A stretch of DNA of 64,000 nucleotides, from positions 808,583 through 872,582 of the forward strand of contig KE546971.1 in NCBI GenBank assembly GCA_000442125.1, written 5' to 3'. Numbering within the stretch: the stretch's first letter is position 1; every line of letters begins with the position of its first letter. Made by a program: the position numbers and the translations under genes. Source of the stretch: Opeltia flavorubescens. Taxonomy: Eukaryota; Ascomycota; Lecanoromycetes; Teloschistales; Teloschistaceae. Below are positions 1-10,044 of the stretch, piece by piece. The notes below the pieces were generated by a model. It was not told the origin of the DNA and made no database searches. It saw only the letters and a program-made list of their open reading frames with translations.

Positions 1-718
1 CGAGACGGTCAACATATGGTCTCATGGCATCGGGCTAATCATTGTGCTGTCGATCGCCTTCCACTTCTATCCTTCCTCAGTCAATTTCTCACAGTCGTCC
101 AAGACGGACATTTTCTTTGCTGCGACCTTCCTTTTTGCAGCATGCAAGTGTCTCGTTTGCAGCTGCATGTGGCATACAATGAGCAGTATAGCTGAGCAGA
201 CCCTCATGGAGCGGTTCGCTTGCGTCGATTACACTGGGATCTCTCTCCTCATCGCTGCCTCCATCATGACCACGGAGTATACTGCCTTCTATTGCGAACC
301 TGTCAGCCAATGGACGTACATTACGCTGACGGCAATCCTGGGTGTTGGTGGTGTCATTCTCCCCTGGCACCCCACTTTCAATCGGGCTGATATGAATTGG
401 TTTCGCGTCCTATTCTACATCTCTTTGGCCGCCACAGGATTTGCTCCGGTATTTCAACTGAGCCTGACAAGAGGGACTACATGGTCGTGGTATTTCTATT
501 CACCCATTGCCAAATCCATCATGGTTTACTTTGTGGGAGCATTGATATACGCAAGTCAGGTCCCTGAGCGCTGGTTACGCGGCTGGTTTGACTATGCCGG
601 CGGATCGCACAATATCTGGCATCTTGCAGTCCTCGGTGGCATCCTCTATCATTATGTGGCGATGCAGAAGTTTTTTTCATTTGCGTTTGAAAGAGCACAC
701 GAGTGCTCGATCTCGTAA
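1..718 (+). CDS. PAQR / haemolysin-III family membrane receptor (Izh-like), 5' end outside window
   Basis: The reading frame is open from base 2 and runs to TAA at 716-718, so the start codon lies left of the window. The first residues read ETVNIWSHGIG, the conserved entry to the first membrane segment of PAQR proteins (adiponectin receptors, yeast Izh proteins). Further family marks follow in order: a membrane segment ending in CMWHTMSS, then VDYTGISLLIA, and near the C terminus GGSHNIWHLAVLGGILYHY, which carries the histidines expected to bind the zinc of the seven-helix core. About five or six hydrophobic segments are visible in the part present. Family members act in sterol, lipid and zinc homeostasis in the plasma membrane or ER; that role here is inferred. 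The GTG at 44 is internal and is not the start. Confidence 0.9.
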   Translation, partial: ETVNIWSHGIGLIIVLSIAFHFYPSSVNFSQSSKTDIFFAATFLFAACKCLVCSCMWHTMSSIAEQTLMERFACVDYTGISLLIAASIMTTEYTAFYCEPVSQWTYITLTAILGVGGVILPWHPTFNRADMNWFRVLFYISLAATGFAPVFQLSLTRGTTWSWYFYSPIAKSIMVYFVGALIYASQVPERWLRGWFDYAGGSHNIWHLAVLGGILYHYVAMQKFFSFAFERAHECSIS

Positions 719-2016
719 ATACACACATCGAAGGGTCACCAGCGCAAGTGCTGACTGGTGATGATCACAGCCCTTCATTCGTCATCGGCTGGGGTAGAGG
801 GATAAGGCCGAGCGTTCTGCGATATCGATGGTGATGGTTGTGAGCATGAGCGGATAGGATCCTTGTACATAGGGACCAACCATCATGTATATTTTGGACA
901 GATGACATAAGAGCCGTACTAATTACCTAAATCTGCATCACAAGGCATGCTTTTCAAAGTGAGTGTGGGCAAGAGTAAAGGCGGTCTTTGTCGATCGTCC
1001 ATTGCGTAAACCAATGACTGGGAAGATTCCAAGGAGTTCGAGATCGTCATGCAAGGAACAACCTAGAATCCTGTACTCCCCATATGCAATGGCAACGGTA
1101 AATTTCTTGTCTCGGGCGGTCCTTAGCCTGCATTTATGCCCAAGGGAGGGCGACTGAGCTCGTGCCAGTACCGGGCGTTGTTAGAGAGTATTCGATACTA
1201 CCCGGAATGGAGCATGATCATCGCTTGGGTGAAAACGGACCACAGTTGAGCAACATGTTTCACACGTCACGTGGTGAATGCTGGGGAGCAGCTACTTTGG
1301 CAACCGCAATCACTCTGGGCTTTCAGCTAGAGTATATTGGATTTAACAGGCGCGCAAAATATGCCGTGGTGTCCGTACTGCTCTCTTCCACAACAGCAGT
1401 TCGCTGATCATTACTTGATTAGACTTTTTCTCGATACCCAATCATGCATTTGGAGTAACCTCACCGGTCTTGCCGCGTACATGAGATTCAATCCATTTCC
1501 TTGGCTTTACAACAGTTCAACAGCTCGTCGATGGTTGACCTTGAAGGCCTCGGATTTGGATCCACCGTATGATTCTTTTCCCTTAAACGATTCGTCCGGA
1601 AGTCACCGAGGCCAAACGTTCATGGACGCCTGTCATTCGACGGTGACAGGCCCATGACTTGACTCACTTGTGTAATGCCAACTCATCGCACACCGCGGTT
1701 GTCTCGAATTGCCACCTGCGACCCGGTACCCCTTCGTTTCTTGATCGTCGTTGTCGAGAACCCTTTTCTCGGCTATATCAGCATCATGCACATAATAATA
1801 TGTCAGGCGTCCAGATCTACATTACCATCGTTGTAGCTGTTGAAGAGAAGCCACATTTGCGGAGAAGTAACGCATTCGGGGTACTTTCGGGCGTCGCATC
1901 GGCATGGTCGAGTGATAACACCTTTGCCATATATTCGACACACTACAGCTGCTTGCCTCGCGCAACATTTTGTGAGCTTACACGCAATCTGAAATTCTCG
2001 CTCTTCCGTGGAACCA
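719..2016. other. intergenic region, no supported gene
   Basis: Besides the hairpin at 736-761, only short unconserved-looking frames are present (for example around 1337-1657 and 1659-2102) and none has codon structure I can defend. The right end should hold the promoter and leader of the gene starting at 2017. Confidence 0.5.
736..761. other. inverted repeat just 3' of the PAQR gene
   Basis: TCACCAG (736-742) and CTGGTGA (755-761) form a perfect 7 bp stem around a 12-base loop, 18 bases after the stop codon. It would fold in the 3' UTR. No function is known and a chance origin is possible. Confidence 0.4.
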
Positions 2017-3252
2017 ATGTCCCAAGGAAACGACATCTCCAAAGCATGGCCTCAGCCAGGGTATACAAACCAGCATGGGCGATGGACACCCCAGACAGAT
2101 AATAGGTCTCATTTTCCACGCATACGAGTTGCCGATATCTCAGTGGTACTAATTCGATCCAAGTGATAATCGTTATGGTCAAAGGATATTCGAACCTACG
2201 TCCAGCTATCCAAATGCTCCGGAGGCAGCTCTTCCAAAACCTCTGAGGTAAGCATACGTGCACGTCAATTCAACGGGTGTCTCTCATAAGAAGCGTCTAG
2301 TTTTGTTCACTCCAGGCAGCCGCCGGCTTTCCATAGATTAGAAGGTCTATATCCACAATCGAATAGAAGACCGGACTTCGAGCATTGTGTAGACGGGGCA
2401 CCAAGCTATAGATCCGTTGGCTTACCAGGAAGTGCCCCCAGTAGACCAAATCGGAGTGACTCTTCGATGGCTTTTCATGACCCCGGTGGCCATGGGCTCC
2501 CATCCATACAAACCGCAACGGAAACCTCGGTTTGGGACTCGAAGGTGATCCTGCAGTCTGGGATACAACCACATGTAGGCCCGGATTCACTATGTTCCAG
2601 GGGTTCAAGCAAAGCTCAGATGCCGGAAGAAGGAATCATGGGTAGGGCTGGAACTATTCCAATGTCTCTCTCCACCAGCCAGTCATCCAGGAAATCCTCC
2701 AATCGGGATGAATTCGATGGCCCTCATCAGTTCCTCAACCGGCCTTCGCCTGATGTCATTGCTGCCCAAGAGAGAGATCTTCCCCATGTCCCCACCAGTT
2801 TACTCGTTCACGAGCAGGACGATGTATTATCCAGGGTCAACGATCGTCTGTCGCAATGCGCGTTCGATTTCGTTGCGAAATACCAATTTCCAATTCCACT
2901 GGAGAAGGATAAAAGGCCAGTGCAAGCTCCGTCGGATCGTGAGTGGACCGAATGGGTTTTCCTCCTCAAACGCTTGGCCACAAAAAGGCGGATTCCTGCG
3001 AGAGTTCTGTATAACGGCCAGATTAAACAATTGGTGACCATCTTGGAGAACTCCATGGAAATGCGTCACGCGGCAAAGCATCAGTCCCGTCCGGTGAAGG
3101 ATGATAGGAACGTGTTACAGCTGATATCCGCCGGACTGCAGGTGGCCAAGATCTTGAAGGATGCAGCTTGCATGCAATATATGGATAATCTGTATCTTCA
3201 GACAGAAAGAGTGATCCAAGCTCGCAAGCCAAACTCCGGATACCTACGTTAA
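2017..3252 (+). CDS. conserved fungal protein of unknown function, three exons
   Basis: I rebuild three exons: 2017-2105, 2164-2247 and 2301-3252, giving 374 residues. The product starts MSQGNDISKAWPQPGYTNQ. Intron 1 (2106-2163) has a weak GTCTCA donor but a good CTAAT branch site; intron 2 (2248-2300) has a strong GTAAGC donor. Both junctions keep phase. A second AG at 2314-2315 is also in phase and would remove five residues. The first 220 residues are Ser/Pro/Gln-rich and look disordered. The last 130 form a compact charged domain with DREWTEWVFLLKRLATKRR and a mostly helical tail. I recognise this tail as conserved in Pezizomycotina but know no function for it. A start at 2467 would lose the N-terminal exons. 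Confidence 0.75.
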
Positions 3253-5407
3253 AAACCCCCTATGGTCTGAAACATTGCCAAAGGCCCCAATTCGGACATC
3301 CGTCTTGACCAATCCGGAGGTATCAAAGATTCCATGGCCGAGCTTAATCAGGTGACTACCCGTCGTGGCCAGGCTTCCAGTCACTATCTCGCGGGATAAT
3401 TCCTTGAACAGTACAGCTGTATTCATTCAGAAAACCGCGCGGGTACTACCTTGTACCAGGATCATCCATTACATGGCCTTAGGATTTCTCAAGTCTATTG
3501 GTGTCTTGAATATTTCCTAACTCTCATATTGCCGATTGCTTGATAGGACGACTCCTGAATACGTTTGATTTCAGATGTTTAATGCGATCTCTGTGTAGTG
3601 TTCTGTTGACCCATGCTTTCTACTTCAAGGTGTGAGGGTTCCGGAGCCTTTGATATCCTTAGAGTAAATCGCGGCTTCATTGAATGAATCGTTTAGGATG
3701 GATTGAAGTGTGCGAAAGTTCACCTCATTCAATTTTCTAGCAAAGCTCTAGCTTCAATATCAGAAGAATGTCGAGCTCTTTTGGAGTCACGCCATTCTCT
3801 CCATTACTGATTTACGTTTTACGCATCACGATATTTACTATTACTCGGAACAAGCACGGGATGTGCCATAAGATCTATGGACAAGCCATTGTTACATATT
3901 ATAAATTGCTTCAATCCATGCTATGTTGGCGGGACTAAGTTTTGTAAATTCTCGATCTACGATCAAAGTCGAGCATGATGGGGGGGCCTTCCTCAGTATT
4001 GGTTGTTGGTCATGATTGATAGGTAGGCTCGAGAGTTGCGCCTGCCGTTGAAGTCTCAATGATCCTGCCCGCGCCTTTTCATGCATACAGACGAATGAAA
4101 ATTTGACTTCTTTGGCATTGTGTTGCAAGCATGCAGTTTGATTCCTGCAAGCCCCAAAAGGGAAAAGCTGCATGGGACTCAAGCCACCTGATTGAACAGC
4201 GTCATCTGCGTTATGCTACGTAGTCGGTAGAGCCGCCGAAGCCACGACAGCTGCACCATTGACGCCGAGCATACTCCATAAGCTTTCGTCCAATCGAATA
4301 GGACAAACAATGAAAGTTGGCAGAGAGTTCTGTATCATTCGTAGATATCCACATAGATTGCAGGCCGCATCCCTTCTTCCATCCACAACGGACTGCAAGA
4401 CCCCAACATAGCTGAGCCGCGCGAGAAAAGGTGCTTGGTCCTGGCGGCTCCTCGTGCAATCTTCAGCATATATTGCTACCTCGATGCCTCCAACGGAAGG
4501 AGGATTGTTAGATCACATGCTTGTTGGCTCTTCACCCTAGCTTGACCCAGGATTGCCTGAACGCTTGAAAGCTTTTGCCCTTCCAAAACAACCAGCAGCT
4601 GTCTAGTCGCTGCAACAGACAGCACCTGCCTTTCAGCAGGCCTTTGACCACGGGTATTACATACTCCTACTCTTGTCTCCCATCCAATCATTGCCCAGCC
4701 CTCTACTGTATTCCAACCTCCCCAGGTTCGTCTATCTTCATCCCAAGCAGGCATTGAGACGAGTGATGTTGACGGCATTAGGGTGGATGTGGTCGAATCA
4801 GAGGCCGCAGCAAACATTAATCAGCTGCAAGGTGGAGGATCAGCTGTTTTGACATCGGCGGCAACCACCAACCAGAGAGCCACTCACAGCGCGTCGAAAG
4901 CCAACCATCCCCGGGCGTCTGCCGTCGCAATCCTGATCTGATCCTGGAGCCTCGTGGCCATTCCCTTGCTCGTTCCCAGCTTGGGGATCTCCCTGACCGT
5001 ATCTCTAACCAGGGGCGGTTAGCCGAGCTTCTATACTTGCCTCACCTTGCATACCCAACGACGCTGCTGTAACAGACCAGTTATTTTCTGTTTGACAACT
5101 CCTGGACCTCACCTCCTGTAACCGCCCGGACTTTCCCAGCTAACCAGCTGCCCTTTCACCCTGTCCGACCATACAACTGTGAGCTGGCTTCACAGTAAGC
5201 TACTCGTCTGGCTACAGTACGCGTTTTTGTTGCCCTCTATACCCCTCCCGGCTCCATATATCCCCAGGACAGCCTGCACAACCACTTTGCTCTTCTTTGC
5301 TTGCTGCCACGGCTCACTCGTTGCCCGCCGCAGGCATTGCCCTCGTTCCTGCTTGAGTCGTCTACTTAATAGCGCCAACTCCGATCGTGGAAGGTATCCA
5401 AAGGACA
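3253..5407. other. intergenic region and long pyrimidine-rich leader
   Basis: No coding sequence can be supported over 2.1 kb. The right 500 bases (about 4850-5407) are rich in C and T with many CTCC and CCTTT tracts, as is typical of transcribed 5' leaders and core promoters of filamentous ascomycetes, so the gene at 5408 probably has a leader of several hundred bases. Short frames at 4476-4817 (minus) and 5179-5637 (plus) lie in this composition-biased DNA and are not credible genes. Confidence 0.5.
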
Positions 5408-6163
5408 ATGTCTTCAACAGGGTCGTCCGAGGCCTCATCGCCGCCATCAACTCTTACAGAACGTTCCACTTCGTCGTCGCCATCACCAGTGTCGTCATCT
5501 TCTCCGACACCAACCCCAATGGTGCCGACCATCAAAACGCCTCGATCCCCCAAACCAGCTCTTCCAGCCTTGAAGACACCATCGACTGCGACTCTACCTT
5601 CAGAACTCCCGAGAAGCCCTGCCCCAGGGATGCTTGATGTCATCAAGAGAGAGGATGACCTCACAACACCAATCACACCACCCCAAGCATACACTGAGTT
5701 CCTCAAAGCTCTGAGCCCTGCTGTGTCTAGTCCTGGCACAGCGAGGAGTCCGAGTTTTTCATTTTCTGGCAAGTCAACGCCTTCGACGCAGCCATCGAGT
5801 GCTGGCAGTAGCTGCCTTTCATGCACATACGACCCTCATAAAACGGCCTCGGCACCCATCATCCCCCCGTCGCCGTACATGCGACCTCCGAACTCTGCAC
5901 GTACACCGACAGCGTTAAGGCGGCTCCGTATCCCTCAATCACCAATTGGTTCACCCGCAACCGATTCTCCGAGAAGTGCTTCTACACGCTCACCCTTCTC
6001 CTGCACAGACTGGCACCTGGACGGAAAGAGCCGCTACTTTGACTCTCCTCGCACTGGATGTCATCGACCAGTGAGCGTTCGCCAAGTTGTGACGAGGACA
6101 GTCACCTATACTCGCACACCACTTGACCCTGCACCTAAAGGCAAGAGGAGAAAGATTGAGTAG
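5408..6163 (+). CDS. Ser/Pro-rich conserved fungal protein, probably nuclear
   Basis: A single exon from ATG 5408 to TAG 6163 encodes 251 residues. The frame is open to a GTG at 5387, but the first ATG, giving MSSTGSSEASSPPSTL, is the natural start. The protein is mostly low complexity with many SP and TP sites (possible proline-directed kinase targets). Two ordered-looking blocks stand out: IKREDDLTTPITPPQAYTEF with LKALSP after it, near residue 85, and a basic C terminus ending KGKRRKIE that fits a nuclear localisation signal. I have the impression that the ITPPQAYTEFLKAL block is shared among Pezizomycotina, but know no function. An acidic or SP-rich regulatory protein is a guess only. Confidence 0.75.
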   Translation: MSSTGSSEASSPPSTLTERSTSSSPSPVSSSSPTPTPMVPTIKTPRSPKPALPALKTPSTATLPSELPRSPAPGMLDVIKREDDLTTPITPPQAYTEFLKALSPAVSSPGTARSPSFSFSGKSTPSTQPSSAGSSCLSCTYDPHKTASAPIIPPSPYMRPPNSARTPTALRRLRIPQSPIGSPATDSPRSASTRSPFSCTDWHLDGKSRYFDSPRTGCHRPVSVRQVVTRTVTYTRTPLDPAPKGKRRKIE

Positions 6164-7741
6164 ATCGATACAATGAATTGCTCTCTCAAAGGATTTCGTC
6201 CCCACCACCCTCAACTTGTCATACTCTTCAGTCCATGATCTTTCGCACATTTACCCAATCGTCTGATCAGCTCAACTATCTCACATCACACTCTCACAAC
6301 TCTATGCACGATATCACTTTGCGCATTGCACGAAGAACAAGACGCTATGCTTGTTATTTACATCCACACGCTAGTCGAACCATCGTTCTTACACTCGGAA
6401 AGGCAAGGCACGATTTTACGGGAATTTGTTTTTAAGTTAGGATACCAGAGGAAGGGATTTTGATAGCGACGCAGCGCAGGTGCTCCTGGAATTTTCAGTT
6501 TTGCTTGGATTTGTCCGTGGTGTTCGTGGTGTTTTATGGAGCTTGAGGAGGAAAGGAATCAGATATCTACAGGAAGTGGCTCTTGTGTGTAAGAAGCTAT
6601 TTTGATACCATCTTTCCCGTCGTCGTCATCAATCCAATTATTGCTACCCATCCCATACGGCGCAATGAGACTTATGAAAGCGAGTGTTCTTTGTCATGAC
6701 GCGACACATTAACAAACACATAAATACAACCGAAACCGCCTTCGCGACCTCCCCAGATGTTTTGCATGAAAATCTTCACACATCCTTGCTCTGTGTCTTC
6801 ACTCCGGCTGGGTGTAAAAGCGGCGAGTGAAAATCGTCCCAGAACTGGGGAAACGACAGCGGTCGTAACCGCCCGCACTAAGCATCTCTACTCAATCTGA
6901 CGCACGTGGCTGCGTCCAATCAGCTATGCGGAGTGGGGGGGCTGGATGTAAGCGCTGGGGCTAAGGTCTGTGAAGAATCCTTGGGTGGAGACGGGGTGTT
7001 TGATGTGACTGATTGGCTTATCTCCTTTGAGATGTGTGAGGATTCTCAAGCGGGAAGGATTGAGGGGAAGGGGGAATGCATGAGGAGTTTGAAGAGGAGT
7101 ATTTTGGGAAGGTGAATGGTTCATTCGTAGTAGTAGTTGAATTTATGTCATGGTGTTTTCATCTTTGTGGCAAAGTCGAAGGTTATGGGTGTTCATTGAG
7201 TTTTATTAGTCCTAGAATCTTAGATGCAGAGGCGGTCTCTTTGCTTATGAAAGTGAAACGGTCGCGATCATTACTCTGCGTGGATAGATTCGTCGAAGAC
7301 GGTAATGGTTTCGGTAGAAATCTTTTTGCAGAACAACGAGTAAAGGTTAGATGGGTGCTTTGATTCTTTGGGCAGGAAGGACAAACTGGCGAAATAATTA
7401 TTTTAGTGGAAATACTACTACTATCTGACTACGGAGAGGATAATCTGGGTATCGTTAGGGCGTGTCATATGCGCTGCATAGACTGGTATCGACCGTGAGA
7501 CAAAATGCATAACAAAATATAGGAAATGATGACCACTAAGCCCACAAGATGCCGCTCATGATTAATCCCATCCACGAATGCCCCTGGACCGAAATGTCGA
7601 CTCGCTATGCAATGTATCCGACCCATATCTGCGGAAAAGATGTACTTTGAAATGAATGTGAGCTTTCGACTAGCGAAGGCGAAATATAGTAGGCGAACCG
7701 AACTGGTGACACTCTGGAAAGTGAGCAGACGATGGCAGCCT
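6164..7741. other. intergenic region between convergent genes
   Basis: This 1.6 kb lies between the 3' ends of the genes at 5408 (plus) and 7742 (minus). It holds only short frames on both strands with no recognisable product; both 3' UTRs must lie here. Confidence 0.5.
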
Positions 7742-10044
7742 TTACATGGCGTTACCATTCAGGTTAATTTCGCAGCCATCGGCTTTCTGCCTCAAGGCTT
7801 TGGCGAGCATCAACTCCCGCATCCAGTCTATACGCTCATCGCGAGTTTTGACCGCGAAGTGATGCGTCTTGCCAGTGGCCGCGCTGATGATACCCTTCTT
7901 TTCGGCAGCTGGTACAAGCTGGAAGGTGAAGGCAGCCGGATCTGCGTCCTTTTTCTTCCCGCTAAGCTTCAAGGATTTGAATGCCGCGCCCAGCTTATTC
8001 GACGCTAAAGAAGAGCAGGCAACTGCGTATTCGTCTACGTCAAGAGACTCGAGAGCTTCGAGGTCTTTGCTGTCGCGGTGCATCGCCAATCGGGTCCCAT
8101 TGAGCCGGAAATGGTTTTCGTGCCACTCATGACGCAGCATTTTGGTCTTCCTCTTCTTCATCCAGCCAGCATGATTCACGTCTTGAAGTGTTGTCGGCGT
8201 CAATTCATCCCTCGCGTCAATGGGTGATAGGACGTTCTCTTGGACCGGATCCATTGCAAAACTAGGAAGACGATGATGGGATGTGACGGACCTGGAGCGT
8301 TCGACCGGTGCCGCAGTCTGGGGACGGACGACTGGCGGGAAAGGCTGACGCCGATGCTCAGCCCGGGAGGTTGAACGGGTAATGGGAAAGCCACCCCCAA
8401 AGCGCATGTCAGGCGGAACCGACTGTGACTCATCTCTAGCAATCGGGCCAAGTGGAATAGCAGTGACAGGGACGTCCATTTCCGAAGCGGGACTCCCGAG
8501 CCTCCAGATGTCATTTGTCATGCCGCGGTCCGGGACGTGCATTGCGGTGATTGGAGTTACCTGCTGACGAATTGCAGTCCTATTCGGAGAGAGTGCGTCC
8601 GGAGCAGGAGCGGCGGGGATTGTCAGCCGCGGAAGCTTTGATAGATTGTCGTTCCGCCTTGGCGAGAGAGGCGGAAACATCTCGTAGGGAGGCGTAGTAG
8701 GTTCCTCCACCGGTAGTCTATCCATGTGCTGGAAGGTGAGAAATTGGCGCACATTATCCTGCGGGTCTCGTGACTGGACAACACGAAGGACGTCCTCATC
8801 GAGCCGGAGCGGAGGACGTTGGCTGGGACCAAGGAGATCGGAGGAGGCCACAACAGAGGGGACAGCTTCGGAGGGAGGTCGCACAGCGACCTCACTTGGA
8901 GAGTCTTCCGCGTCGCGTAGTTGCTCCAACTCCAAAGGAAATTCTTTGGCAATTTTAGCGAGCTTCCGCTGCTGCTTCTGCCATCTATGACAATTCTCCC
9001 CTTTCGAACAGTGGTGTGGTTTTGGTAGCAATTGTTCGATGGCGACGATAGATGCAGACTCTCCGGGTGAAATGACGTCTTCTGCCCGCCGGGCCCTTCG
9101 AGCAACGCGCCTACCAAAGGGAGTCGAGGCAAGTTGTTCTCCCTCTGGAGTCGCCGGATTTGAGCACTCATTCGACAACTGTTCTCGGCCCGACTGTTGG
9201 TGGCTATTCTGTGGCGATGAACAGGTTTCTTCAAGCGGAGTTTGTGGCACGCCAAGTATATTTCCCCTCAGTGTACGTATTTCGTTCCATAATCGATGAC
9301 GCTGACCAAAGGATTGAACGCCGAGCTCCTTCAGGTCGCCGAATTGTAAATCTTTTAGTATGGCACCAGAGATGTCGTGCATCCGGAATTTGTCGATTAT
9401 GGACTCCTCAAATCCGAAATCGGTCATCCAATCCGCTACTTGCTTTGGAGTCCAAGTAACTAAAGGAATGCTGCTCAATGGTGGCTCTTCAGGCTGCTGG
9501 TAGGTTGGCAGCTGCTGTTCCCGGACAAAGCCCGTGCTATACTCCCGAGTTGGCACAATTGGCGACATTGAAAGGTAAAATTCGACGTCTTGGGTTGTAT
9601 CTTGCGATATGCGGAACAAATGAGGTCCTACAGGTCCTTCAACAGGTTTCATGGCCACCGGCTTCTCTGGTAAATCGAATTGAAATTGATTGAACTCATG
9701 AGATGCAGGCGTTCGCAGCTCATCATAAGTGGAGGCTGTAGTTATACTTCGTTTGCCAAACTTGATATCCAGTCAGTACGGCCCGATGGCTCCGCTCGGA
9801 AGCGGATGCTTACTGAGTCTTCGCTTCTTCGGCCAGCGTAATCATCCACATCACTCAAGTCCTCTTCGAATTCTGTATCATACATTTCTGTGGCTTCAGA
9901 TAAAGGACGAGATGCTGAAGTTCTCGATGCAAATGTTGGACGACCGTAGCCTTTTTCATACATCTCGACCTCCCTTGGCCGCCTTGAGAAGTACGCCTGG
10001 AAGGCTGTCAGTTTAAATCCTACCCCATTATCCTCTTCTGCCAT
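7742..10044 (-). CDS. SAM and PH domain protein, Boi1/Boi2-like without SH3
   Basis: Two exons, 10044-9814 and 9760-7742, encode 749 residues. The intron (9761-9813, 53 bases) has donor GTAAGC, branch CTGAC and acceptor CAAG and keeps phase 0, joining GRRSEDS to FGKRSITTASTY. Residues about 170-240 form a SAM domain (VTWTPKQVADWMTDFGFEES, then ILKDLQFGDLKELGV). The middle is long and disordered with a conserved-looking CSKGENCHRWQKQQRKLAKI patch. The last 150 residues form a PH domain starting HAGWMKKRKTKMLRHEWHEN and ending in an amphipathic helix around RIDWMRELMLAKAL. In yeast, Boi proteins pair SH3, SAM and PH domains and work in polarised growth and exocytosis at the cortex. Here no SH3 is visible in the N-terminal exon. 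Binding to phosphoinositides and SAM partners is inferred. Confidence 0.85.

Noticed and set aside
8623-9255. Open frame of 210 codons on the minus strand
   Set aside because: Another frame of the SAM-PH gene, which has the recognised domains.
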